This document shows, in pieces, positions 50,991 through 64,000 of a stretch of 64,000 nucleotides of DNA. The notes below the pieces were generated by a model that was not told where the DNA came from, made no database searches, and worked only from the letters and a program-made list of their open reading frames with translations. This stretch comes from Prosapia bicincta (lineage: Eukaryota; Arthropoda; Insecta; Hemiptera; Cercopidae), in NCBI GenBank assembly GCA_036971475.1, contig JBAIZL010000002.1:53580729-53644728 (forward strand), given 5' to 3'. Made by a program: the position numbers and the translations under genes. The stretch's first letter is position 1, and the number at the start of each line of letters is the position of its first letter.

Positions 50991-51864
50991 ATTTATTTTT
51001 ATTGGTTTTAAGCTTTTCGCTGGCAAGTTTGTAAAATCTTCATAGTAATGTTAATATAGGCCCTACATCACAAAATTTATTTATTTATCTTTTCTTAAAT
51101 CTTTATTTATTATTAATGTTTCTTTAATTATTAGTAATACATTATTTTTGTATTTCAAGAACTAATTAATGTAAAAATGAAACAGGGAAAAAGAATTTTA
51201 AAGATAAAATATACAAATACAGTAATGTAATAACATTGTTCAATAATAGCAGTCGGTAGTTGTAATTTATAGTCTTATAGTTGTAAAACGTTTCAATAGA
51301 AAAATAAATGTATTTCATAATGTTGAAATTAATTTCACTTTAAAGCTGAATAATTAACAAACAAGTAAACAATTACAAACATTTTATATGAAAGTAAAGA
51401 AACACTGGAAACGATGAGATACTAAACTGCTTTTCAAGCATTAAGTGTATGCTAAACATAAAGTGCATGTTACGTTTCATAGCCTTACATTCTTTTTCCA
51501 TTTAAAGGAAAGGGTTTTATTTAAGAATAATTGTAAAGTTTTCTATTACTTTTTTATTGTACTAGCTTAGAGACTATATCGTCAGCTGTCTCTTACTATT
51601 ATATTTTAAAAGAAATGTTTACTGTTATTTTATGTAATCGCTTTCTACATTAGCCATAGCTAACTAACTAAAAAACGAACATTCACTTAATTTATGCTAA
51701 AATGATATTTAGAACTACAGGACTAAATATGTTTGAAGTGATGTACAAGTGATAACAAAAAAGTGGATAAAGGCCAAGATATTTTTATTGGTCTAAATAA
51801 AAGGGTTTATGTAAATATAAGTTTATAAACAACTAATTTTAAGTTGTAAAGTCAGCTCATTGTA
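50991..51864. other. no gene seen
   Basis: AT-rich spacer. Confidence 0.5.
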
Positions 51865-52075
51865 GTATATGTTAGGTTAAGTTATGTCAGATATGGCTAG
51901 TTCATGTTGAGTTAGGTTAGATTAGGTTATGTTATGCTATGTTGTACTAACTAAGGTTAGATAATGTTAGGGTAGGTGAGGAAGACTTATGTTAGGTTAA
52001 TTTAATTCAGGTCAGGTTAGGCTATGTTAACTTACGTTAGGTTGGGTCGATCAGGTTAGGTTTAAAATAGGCTAG
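51865..52075. repeat. degenerate TTAGG-like tract
   Basis: Repeated gttaggtta words, for example at 51869 (gttaggttaagtta), 51920 (gttaggttagattagg) and 52040 (gttaggttgggtcg), mixed with gttatgtta variants, all with G on the plus strand. Related to the insect telomere unit TTAGG but strongly diverged. Confidence 0.65.
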
Positions 52076-55000
52076 ATAAGTCAAAAATAGACTCTAACAT
52101 TTTCCTTGGAAGAGATCATAAATTAACATGATCTACCAAAGGACATCATTTTACTACCTATGAATTTTAATTTACCTAATAATAAAGGTGTTTTTATTCC
52201 ATTAAAACACAAAACTTAACAAATACCAGTGATGTGTATTAAAAGTCTCTTTGAAATGGTAAAGGAAAATACATTTGCCATGCAAAAAATAAATCTGAAA
52301 TATATATATTCTTCTTATTCAAATGTATGGTTAAACTGAGACTAAACATTTTAGTTGAGTACTCATTTATTTATTGAAATTAATATTTTATGTAATACAG
52401 CACTGGACATATATGATAATTACATTGCGGAATAAGTTAATAAGAAACTGTAAATTATAATACGTGTTTTTTATTTTGGGTTTGTAGGAATACATTTAGT
52501 ATTCTTGAATCATAATTTTCAAAATGTTATTTCAGTTATGTAACCCTCTGTGTTACCATGTGGACTGTGCTGTCACGAAACTTGCCCCGGACGCCTAGAA
52601 ACCATTCGATTGCCTCGCACAGGACCATTAGACTGTTCTGAATAATTCGTCCAAAGTAGTTGGAAAAATAGAAAACTATTTATAACCTATTAAGAATGTT
52701 TTCGTCTAAGCTCGGCGACTAACAGGCATTGTCCTAATTTGAAATGTAATGTTTGAATAATGTCAATTCAATATGTATATTAACTAAACAGTCTATAGAA
52801 CAAAATACATACCGCTCATTCTGGTTTCTTTCAACTATTCCTTCCATTCTTCTCTGTTCTCATAGTCCTCTGAATTTTAGTTCTCTTTGATCATAGATTC
52901 GTCAACGTCATTCTTCCACAAACTTCTCAATATAATATTTCTTGTTCTGTCCATAGAACTCCATTGGTGACTTGTGTAGTAATTTCTTTCTTACTGTCTA
53001 ATATTGCTGTATCATTGAAATATCTTGGTTCCTACAAAATTAATTAATTAAATTCATTAAATTATTCTACAATAAAAAACATGACACTTTCCAATTCTTA
53101 AACAGAATGAATTACATAATTAAAAAGTAAAAGAAATTCTGTGTTCTTGTTTGCTTTTTAGGATTGATAGAAAAGCATCAAACTAGGCAAATAATTAAAC
53201 ATTTTACAAAGGATCCACATAATCCAAATAAGTTCTTTCTGCAAATTTAAAGACACGCATTCCTCGTATTTCTAATGCTGCTATGAAGTAGAGTGAGAAA
53301 GATTCCGTGCCGTAGGAAAATATTTCAGTTTAACAATGGAATATTACTTTTACTAAAATAATACCATTTAAGGTGTAATGTTGTTATTAAAGATATATAA
53401 TTGCCTCACTAACCAAATTTGATACTTACCAGCTGTTTTAACTATTACTGTTCCAGTTTTTGTAATATTACTGTTAAGATATATTATGTTAGAGTTATTA
53501 TTAATTTTTTGTTGCGAAAATATTTTTAAATCTAAGAAAAAATAGTACAAAGTGCCAAAAGATTGATTTCATCTACCTTGTTATCGACTTATAAATGTTT
53601 AAAATAGATATTTCACCGTTACATATTTCACTTGTTTAGATAGGAATGATAATTTTAAATCGTATTTCGGTAATAATTAATTTCAACATATATTTTATAT
53701 TAATCGTGCTACCAATTGTATCATAAAGTAATTTAGGTATTTAATGCGTATCTAATTGTAAAGTTAAATCCGATTAATATTTTTTTCAGGCAAAAGCTAT
53801 TGCTTACGAGGTGGAGCCTTTAAACATTATTGTATTTAATATATCCTTTGGTATTTCTTCTTCTATAAAAAATTTTATTTTACTATATAAATAACTTAGT
53901 CTCATCCATTAGTTTTGTGTTGATAAACATGTTTTTATAATATAAAGATTGAATTTTAACGTAAGTTATTAAAAACACATAGGCAATAACAAGGTGACCT
54001 AAGTAAATAAATATGTAATTTATATTTCAAAACTACCTGCATTTTTAAATATTTTAAGTAACTTTACTTTAGTTTGAGATATTATAAAAATTATTTTTAT
54101 TGAAAAAATTATCAAAATTCTTCGAAATATCAACAGCTGCTTTATAACGTAGCAACGAAGAGAAGGTTGTAATGTCACGCCATAGCACAATTCGAAGTAC
54201 ATATAGTAAATCATGAGTATCGCGTAAAAGGAACAATTTAAGCTTAGAGTTGCAAAATCATAAGACAATTTAAAAAATTCCAAAATATTCCAAACAATAT
54301 TGTTTGTAATATTTTTCTGTCGTTTTGTCTTAGTCAATTCATTTCTTTTCAGTCCTATTCTTATTCTTTAAAAAAATCAAGAACGGAGGCTACTCCTATT
54401 TATTTTTATATTATTAAATTCCATCAACATTTTTAACGAGGTCGTCTGTACTCCATTCAGAGTCGGAAGCGTCCCAGAGGATTAAGCTGCGTCTCTCACA
54501 TACAAACACACCCACTCTCACTAAGGTCCGGGGGCCTACTGGACTGCCTTAGAAAACCATTATACTTAGAAGACCAAACTTGAATTAAATGAATCCTAGG
54601 TTGAAGTCTAGGTGAACTCTTTGTGGACACTTTTGTGAACTCGGTATTTAATCATAGGCCTTATAATCTTTTATATACATCAGGGTTGCGAATAGAAATC
54701 TTGGTTTTGACCTTTGGAATTTGAGAAGCGTAAATATCAGGTATTATAGATATCCTGTCCAAGTGAGGTATGTTTCCATTATCATCTTGGAATAGTAACA
54801 CTTTGTATAATAACATCTTGGGATCATCAAGTACGTTATTATTTCACTTGTTTTTCCTTTAACCTCTTCCTATATTCGGTATAATGTAGGTCTACTCTGT
54901 GAGTCATAAATCTTCCTGATAGCCTATACCAAGTGCAATGGCCAAAATGACCGATGCAAATAAATCTGGTATTATTACAAATAAATTTAACTAAGCCTAG

Positions 55001-56590
55001 AATGGTTAAATAGATCAATCAACTAATATTCCAATTCTTTCATTGTATTATAATAAAAACGTTAAATATAGGGAAAATCAATGTAAACTAAGGTAATTAG
55101 AACTAAATAGACAAACTGGGAATGTTAGAATAAATTATAAACCAACACAACATTAATTAGGCTAACGGCTAATAGACCGATTTAAATGAAAGAGTAAAAA
55201 AGAGGCCTATGGGACCCAGCCAAATGTATAATATTAAATTAATTTTGACCAAATATAATCAGGGGTAGTGAATATAAGTATAAAAATGTGCGGAAAGTAA
55301 ATTAGGCCTAGCTTGGGAGAGTTGTATTTCTGTAAAGATGCAAATTTTAATTTAAAACATAATAGCCTAAAACATTGAGGTTATACAACATGAAGTTATA
55401 TTAGTTTCGGTAAAAATCCGCGTGGGTAGATTGTTTATACGATCTTGTCACACTGCAGTGATAGTGCTACCGTCGACGTTTGAGTTAGCAAGAAGAAACA
55501 GCAAGTTAATTAAATTAGAAGAAATAAAAACAAACAAATTGGTAAATGGAAGTTAAAAAATTGAAATAACACATTGAATTAAAGAAAAGTCTTTCAAAAT
55601 AATTTAAACTAACTAAAATTCAAAATTACGAAATAAACAAAGTCAGACACCATAGCGACGGCTTTCTCATTGGTTAAAAATGTAAGATGGACATCGGAAA
55701 GGCGGAGGTTTGAAGAAATTGGGGACGACGAAGCCAAAAAGGTGACGCTTAGTCAGAACAGTTTGAACGGTCATCTAGTGTGGTCGTATTGATACACGCA
55801 GAACCATTAATGACCCAATATGTGGTAAGAAGTTCGTATAAAGTGCTACGATGTGACCCGGGGAGTGTACAAATATATGAGCTGAAGCTCATATGTGTTT
55901 TTACCAAAATCTCGACCAAGAAAATGAAAAAAGATGCCGAACCTAACAAAATTCACCGACGCCATGCAGTGTAGTGAAGCTTACATCCAGACCCAATGGG
56001 AGCTGGGAAGAAGCCCCAAGACAACCCAACTATAGAAGATACCTAACGTTTTGCAGTATAAAGTCATATAAAGAATTTAATTTCCTTTTAGATAAAAATT
56101 TATTTCAAAATATATTAACTTAAAATCAAAATTAAGAAAAAATTGAATAACCTAAGGGACTGAAAACTCTCTTAGGTTACCTAAATTAATTAACAAATAT
56201 TCAAAATTGATTTCCATTCAACCGTTTTGCTAAAGTGGAAATAAACTTATTGTGTTTAAATAATTTTATCTGATATGGCTTTATTCTTGAAAAATGTATG
56301 AAATCCTTTGACTTAGTATATAAGTATCAGCAGGAAGTTTTTATTAAATGCCTAGCATGTAATAACTAATTAGGTTAACCTATAAATAGATAAATGTTAA
56401 CTAGAGTCTTAGTGAATTAAAAGGATTGTTTGTTAAAAAGCATAGCCAAAAGTAAGTAGAAATTAACCGTAAAATGTTTCAAAGTAATCAAGACTCTAAA
56501 ATACGTAAAATTTATTTTGAATACTCAAAATTATGTGCAAATTAATTATAATAATTGAATTTAAATAAATGATAGGAGACATATTAAGCA
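52076..56590. other. no supported gene; GC-richer patch 55640-56045
   Basis: Largely AT-rich. At 55640-56045 GC content rises and a 64-codon plus-strand frame (55780-55974) ends in a Lys-rich stretch. It has no recognisable domain; a 5' exon or old element is possible. Confidence 0.35.
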
Positions 56591-56630
56591 GTTTTGGATT
56601 TTGATAATAATATTAGAAAAGGATATAGTA

Positions 56631-56636
<6 letters not shown>

Positions 56637-56690
<54 letters not shown>
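56637..56690. repeat. (TA)n microsatellite
   Basis: TA run ending exactly at the CAGT end of the pogo-like element. Confidence 0.95.

Positions 56691-59069
<2,379 letters not shown>

Positions 59070-59140
<71 letters not shown>
59070..59140. repeat. (TA)n microsatellite
   Basis: About 70 bp of uninterrupted TA. Confidence 0.95.
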
Positions 59141-59142
<2 letters not shown>

Positions 59143-59699
59143 CCAAACATTTAATTGAAAATTACCTGAATGTAACTGTTTAAAATATGCCATGATCCAG
59201 TAGGTAATTCATTGAAAACCATCGAAAGTAGGTGATTAGCCAGTGTGAGTGTTTTTGTATTGAAGTGCGAGGGCTGCCTAATCCTGTAGGGCGCTTCCGA
59301 GTCTGAATGGCCAATACACAACCAATTTTGGAAGGGATCTCAAATAACCACACACCCATCATTCCTATAACTGCACTAATTAATATCTGCGGGATAGACG
59401 TTTTAAACCAGTTTCCACCCAATCACTGAGAAAGAATATTTTTAATTCAATCTACTGACGCTGATAACAAGGCGATTAAACTAATGCGTGCCTAAGAAGG
59501 AATTGCGCCAATATGTTTTTAGTTTGCCTTTTTTAACTAGTGGAACGTCAAAGATTACCTGGTAATCTATAACCAACGTTACCGGTGCTTACACATGTAA
59601 TGTATATTTCACTTGTAACCATCATTAGTTTTTTTTTACTAACATATGTTCTAACACAATATTTTGAAACCATTCTTTTAAATGAAATTAGTAAAATAA
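59141..59699. other. no supported gene
   Basis: An 80-codon minus-strand frame at 59180-59422 has no recognisable motif. The word cctgtagggcgcttccg (59281) nearly repeats cctgtaggacgcttacg (58397), hinting at a shared old repeat. Confidence 0.4.
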
Positions 59700-60010
59700 C
59701 CTATACTACTCGTATCCATGTTAACAGCTGGATTTACAATAGAAGACATTGAAATGATACTACTCGTATCCATGTTAACAGCTGGGTTTAAAATAGGAGA
59801 CATTGAAATGATACTACTCGTATCCATGTTGACCGCTGGATTTACAATAGGAGACATTGAAATATTACTACTCGTATCCGTGTTGACAGCTGGATTTGCA
59901 ATAGGAGACATTGACATGATACTACTCGTATCCATATTGACAGCAGGATTTACAATAGGAGACATTGAAATGATACTACTAGTATTAATGTTGACCGCTG
60001 GTTTACAATA
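59700..60010. repeat. 54-bp tandem repeat, about 5.7 copies
   Basis: Unit beginning atactactcgtatccatg recurs every 54 bp (59703, 59757 and on). The period is a multiple of three, and 18-residue repeats are open on both strands: minus SPIVNPAVNMDTSSIISM, plus LTAGFTIGDIEMILLVSM. A one-base loss near 60001 (gctggtttac for gctggatttac) breaks the frame in the last copy. No flanking exon or domain supports coding. Confidence 0.85.
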
Positions 60011-61384
60011 GGAGCCAGTGAAATGAGGAACATCGTCCTAGGGAAATTATTTTGCCGTAGGTACGAGTGGTAGATGGCTTCCTGAAATTCCTAGCTTTCA
60101 TTTTTATTTACATATATGGTCAAAACCACATACACACACACAGACACACATTGTAAGAGGTTGACATAGAAACCAAGAGAAAGAAATAAAATAAATAGCA
60201 AATAATGAAATAAACTTTTATTTAATTTTCAAGCCGAACGTAATGATATGAAGCTTCGTCCCTACCAGGAAGTGTTTTCCCCGACTGTTATTTTTAGTCA
60301 AAATATTTGTATATATTGCATGAGGTGGATAAGTTTTTATTGCGTAAGTAAGCCTGACTCACCGCAATAGATGATGCAAGAAGAATAATTACTCTTATAG
60401 CATATATTAGCAGTGAACTTCCTAGGAAAATGTATAAAACTAATTAGGTTTTTATTTCTCGTTATATAGATAAGTAAATATTTAATGTGTGGGTCATTGA
60501 TTGGACGTCCAATAAGTTCATGTCACGGGGAATGATTCCCTAAGGAGACATTATCGGTTTTACGGGCATTTGTCTCTTTCACTCTTTTATTTAGTGGAGT
60601 TATTCAGGCGCTTAAAACAACATTAACCTATCGTTTACGACTCCGGACAGGGAAAATTGGATTCCAACAAACGGCGTTCAAATAACCTTTTCAATGCCGT
60701 TGTGATTAAACTGTATTTCTTACGGCAAAAGAACGTTGTGCCAAGTTGTATATGATACGTTACTTTTATAGAATAGTTGTTTACAAACAGTTAAATAATT
60801 TTAAATTAAGTAAATCGGTTTTTGATGTATACTTTGTGGTACAATGAAATAATCTTATGATTAAAGGCATTTATAGTAGGCTTCATTTGAATAACAAAGA
60901 CACACATTTCCAGAAGCAATCATTGTAGTTCAAAAGAGATATTTCTTAGGACAATAAATGACTATACCAGGTAATTTTTACTAAGTACTATGCCAGAAAT
61001 GTGTAGTACTTTTGAAAGCTAGTAACAAAAATTATGAATTAAAAAATATAAATATTATTATAATAATTATTATTAAAAAAACAATTTTTTTAAATTTTTC
61101 AAATGCATGCGATATACCAAAATTACGATTTATCAATTCCTCAGTACTATAGCAATATACAGGATACTATAATATACATTATATGGTATATTCAGTCATA
61201 TGGTACATCTATTACAGTCAGACATTCTTTGCACTTGTACAATATTTCGATTAGATTTCATTTAGACTCTTTCATTTAGATTTTCGTTGTGACAATATAT
61301 AAAATGCAATAGATTTTCAGGCATTATTTATTTTATTTTATTTTTTAGTCTAGCTTAAACATACTATTCAATTAAATTCTCCCT
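60011..61384. other. no gene seen
   Basis: AT-rich apart from the dispersed-repeat copy at 60534-60611. Confidence 0.5.
60534..60611 (+). repeat. dispersed repeat, copy B
   Basis: Same orientation partner of 30259-30335, about 88% identical by eye. In both copies the shared part begins at gattccct and ends at caggcgc. Confidence 0.8.
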
Positions 61385-61780
61385 TGATTTTCCATCGTTC
61401 CTGTTCGCTGTGAACGTGAACCTTAAGAGGGTGGTTCTAATTTTATTTGAAACAGGTCTGAATCGTTGGTCAGATGAAATCCGAACCATCAACGCAAGGA
61501 GTCAACAGGGTTATCACCTACAAAGTCACTGCTATTGTAAATTTTTCCTTGAATGATTTATAGAAACCTCCTACTGCCCCCCTCTCTCAATATATAACCC
61601 CGCCGTTCCTGCTGTTTACTCTCGCTATTACCCTCCTCTCTCTTTTTACCGGCCTACGCAGCACTACGCATTCGTTGGTGACACTGTCGAGTCAAGTTCA
61701 TATTTTTACTGATTCAACCATTTATTTAATATTTCTGTTGCAATAAAATTAAGCTCTGGAATTAATGTTTTCTTCTGTTG
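61385..61780 (+). promoter_or_regulatory. promoter-like block, possible solo LTR
   Basis: A GC-richer block with a TATA box in ctctcaatatataacccc (61585-61602), a pyrimidine-rich start region about 30 bp later (gtttactctcgctattaccc), and aataaaatt (61742) about 140 bp further, the U3-R-U5 style order of an LTR. I found no second copy, primer site or coding region, and no clear ends. Confidence 0.3.
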
Positions 61781-61939
61781 CATATACACATATTTATATA
61801 CCGAATCGCCAATTTTGTAGCTGTATTGTATTGTAGTACAGTATAGCGCTCCATTTTATAGTGAAAGCTTACATATAGAAACATAAACTTAACTATTAAT
61901 GTCCTGCATTTTGGATAAGTTGGAAGTAGAGTTAAACAT

Positions 61940-62160
61940 CATCCAACGCCAATAAACAGACACATGGGTTCACCGAAAGTATAGAGGAGCACTAGAGTAC
62001 ATGAATGAAAGAAACCACATCAAGTATGCTGTACGAAGGACTATTCAAAACAAAGCATGGTGCAAATGGCCTTTGATTGCCTGAAGAAGGCAGTTGTCAT
62101 AGTAGCTGTCGAAATGCGTGTTTTATTCAGATCAAGAATTATTGACCGAGATATCAATCG
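61940..62160 (+). pseudogene. PLE 3'-end relic with hammerhead-like motif
   Basis: acatgggttcaccgaaagta to caaatggcctttgattg reads in part like a PLE C-terminal tail (THGFTESIEEH). It is followed by cctgaagaagg, loop, gctgtcgaaatgcg (62080-62115), a box-stem-GAAA motif like the others in the window. Confidence 0.4.
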
Positions 62161-63104
62161 GTGTTTTCTTTACAATAATACATGAGAGTGAATGGAGAAT
62201 AAATGTATAATGAAATCTTTGGAAGTTTATGTAAATCTTATATGAATTTAACATAGCCTATTCCTTTTATTGTTAAAAATACTTTTCGAGAAACATTTTG
62301 GAAATATAACGTATTATACTAAAATACCTGTTTTATCTTCTGTAAAAACATATTCGTGAATTATCTTATAAAAATACAGCACCTTATGTAGCACTTTATA
62401 ATTTGTTTAATACCGCACCTAGTACTATACACAGAGACCAATTTGTAAGGCAAACGCTGCGTCTATGTAAAGTAAAAGCGTCACGTTCCCTTCCTTTCAT
62501 TATCCGGAAGGCACGTAACTTATTCACTCTCTTCCTAGCAACGCTTTGCATAGCAAAATCATGACGTTCAGGAAAAATGAGAAACTAACTTCTCGTCGTC
62601 GTCGTCATACTTCTGTAACACGTTCGCCAAAACTTTCTACCTCACTCTGTGATGCAAGAAACTGAGTGTTGATCAACGTAGAAATTCTTCATATGTTGAC
62701 AAGTATGCAATTATTTCCACATACATATAACATGTACTCATTTAAACAAACAAACAAATAAATATAGTTTATTCATATTTTCCATGTAATTTAAATAGAT
62801 AAAACTGAGAAACCTCATTTTACTTGGAAACTTCCATACGATATTCACCTCATAATGTTGTTTATTGCTAACTGTTGTTGCAGTAGCAACTAATTGTTGA
62901 GTTGAACTAATTTCAAAGTTGTACAAAACTAGACATTGTTGTATTTATTCTTACAAAGTCGGCATCGTATGCTTCAATAGACTATGTTACTGAAATCCTA
63001 TTTGTAAAATACTAAACAGAATAACTGAAAAACCGATTATTATTATTATTATTACTTATATTTGGGGGAGATAGTCTCAAAATATTCTATTGTTTATTAC
63101 TAGG
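62161..63104. other. no gene seen
   Basis: AT-rich with a GC-richer patch at 62450-62660 containing a gtcgtcgtcgtc run (62597). No motif recognised. Confidence 0.4.
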
Positions 63105-63730
63105 GATGGTCCGATTCCGATTCTCGATTTCAGGAATCGTCGATTCTAAAGGTATCAAGGAATCGTCCATTGATGGAGAAATTCAGCATTGATTAAAGTG
63201 CCGATACCGATTCTTGGTTTTTTAACTGTTAAAATACCTTTGTGGTGTGGTTTATATAAATTATAATTAAATGTGGACTAAGACTCATTCCAGTATTATT
63301 CCCTTTGAATTAATTAAACGATTAAAGTAAATGCAGGTTAGAGATAAGGAAAATATTATTATTATTATTTCACTAAAATACTTGTAAATATTTTACAAAC
63401 TCTCCTACAGTAGCACTTACTTATGTTTGTTGAGGACGGCCGTTTCGGGAGATGTGTCCCATTGTCAACGTAACTGATCTCAAGGTTTTCGTAGGTTAGG
63501 ATATTAGGGTGGGGTTGGGTTATTATGGTGAGGTGGGTGTACTTTGTGAGTATTAGGAGTTATAATTGTGAGAAAAAATTAAAATTTACAAGTGATGAAC
63601 GTTAGTTTGTCGGTTTGTGGCTTGGCAGGACAATCTAGAGGTCTGATGGCGACTACAAAAAACTTTTGTAGTTAAATTTATAACAGAAGTTATAAATCGT
63701 AAATCGGCAATCGGTACTTCTAATTTTTAG
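63105..63730. mobile_element. hAT-like terminal sequence, other end not seen
   Basis: tagggatggtccgattccga at 63102-63121 followed by repeated cgattc words resembles hAT-family ends (TAGGG-TG type). A matching cggcaatcggtac word occurs near 63700, but a true inverted end was not found before the window ends. A PLE-type motif lies inside at 63441-63470. Confidence 0.3.
63441..63470 (-). other. hammerhead-like PLE terminal motif
   Basis: Minus strand: cgttgacaatggga, loop, tcccgaaacg. Clear GGGA/TCCC stem followed by gaaac. Confidence 0.4.
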
Positions 63731-64000
63731 AAAATGTGACTAAATTTGTAACGATTTACCATGGTTTCGCTGCGAAAATCCAATGGATCCAGGGAAAAAA
63801 AAGGAAAACCCAGCCTCAACAAGATCTATGTGCCAGGAACTGAGGATGTATGATGTGAGAAATTTTAGCAAGTCATTTTTTAAAGTGAATTTTATTAGTT
63901 AAATTTTAATACTCTTTTTAGAAAATTATAATTCAAAATTTTTATTCATAAAGAAATAAACAATGGATTCACTCAAAATTAAATGTTTAAATAAAATCAA

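Noticed and set aside
54020..54337. 105-codon hydrophobic minus-strand frame, considered as a chemoreceptor exon
   Set aside because: No family motif, no clear splice sites in phase, composition typical of AT-rich noncoding DNA.

Overview
This is an AT-rich insect nuclear genome window. It has spliced genes with GT-AG introns, long (TA)n/(CA)n microsatellites, and dense Penelope-like, LOA-like and errantivirus-like retroelements. The mobile-element set and C2H2 zinc-finger style would suit a hemipteran, but that is only a guess. No prokaryotic features, CRISPR arrays, rRNA or functional tRNA genes were seen.

The main host gene is an apparently intact gustatory (chemosensory 7-transmembrane) receptor on the minus strand, running from a start codon at 29595 to a stop at 15183. 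I joined eight coding exons by eye. Every junction has a GT donor and AG acceptor, the intron phases are mutually consistent, and the total is exactly 400 codons with no internal stop. The first exon contributes only five coding bases (ATG AG). The last exon carries the family's C-terminal Y-x5-Q-F signature. The introns are loaded with repeats: a 44/88-bp minisatellite, a 227-bp foldback element, an 86-bp-arm hairpin, (TA)n arrays, and a GR-like exon on the opposite strand.

Layout: 1-900 is the decayed end of a C2H2 zinc-finger gene. 1.8-2.7 kb and 5.36-6.93 kb are two different Penelope-like element (PLE) relics. 7.6-12.6 kb is a broken LOA-like non-LTR retrotransposon, followed by a tRNA-derived SINE candidate and a retropepsin fragment (13.5-14.3 kb). 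15.2-29.6 kb is the receptor gene. 29.6-37.8 kb is mostly empty AT-rich DNA with small inverted-repeat elements. 37.88-44.27 kb is a full-length but dead errantivirus (tRNA-Ser primer site, two LTRs, gag, protease, RT, integrase, env relic). 47.5-51.0 kb is a 26-bp minisatellite split by an almost intact 5'-truncated PLE. 56.69-57.57 kb is a pogo-like DNA transposon remnant. The last 6 kb holds a 54-bp tandem repeat open on both strands, a promoter- or LTR-like block, a PLE 3' end and a possible hAT-type end.

Two patterns cut across these features. First, at least nine loci carry a hammerhead-ribozyme-like core (CTGATGA-like box, stem-loop, GAAA box), often inside long palindromes, as expected of PLE terminal repeats. 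Second, unrelated elements (errantivirus, pogo, three foldbacks) each sit exactly between two (TA)n blocks, so the TA arrays look like landing pads. All calls are from reading the sequence; no database search or folding was run.
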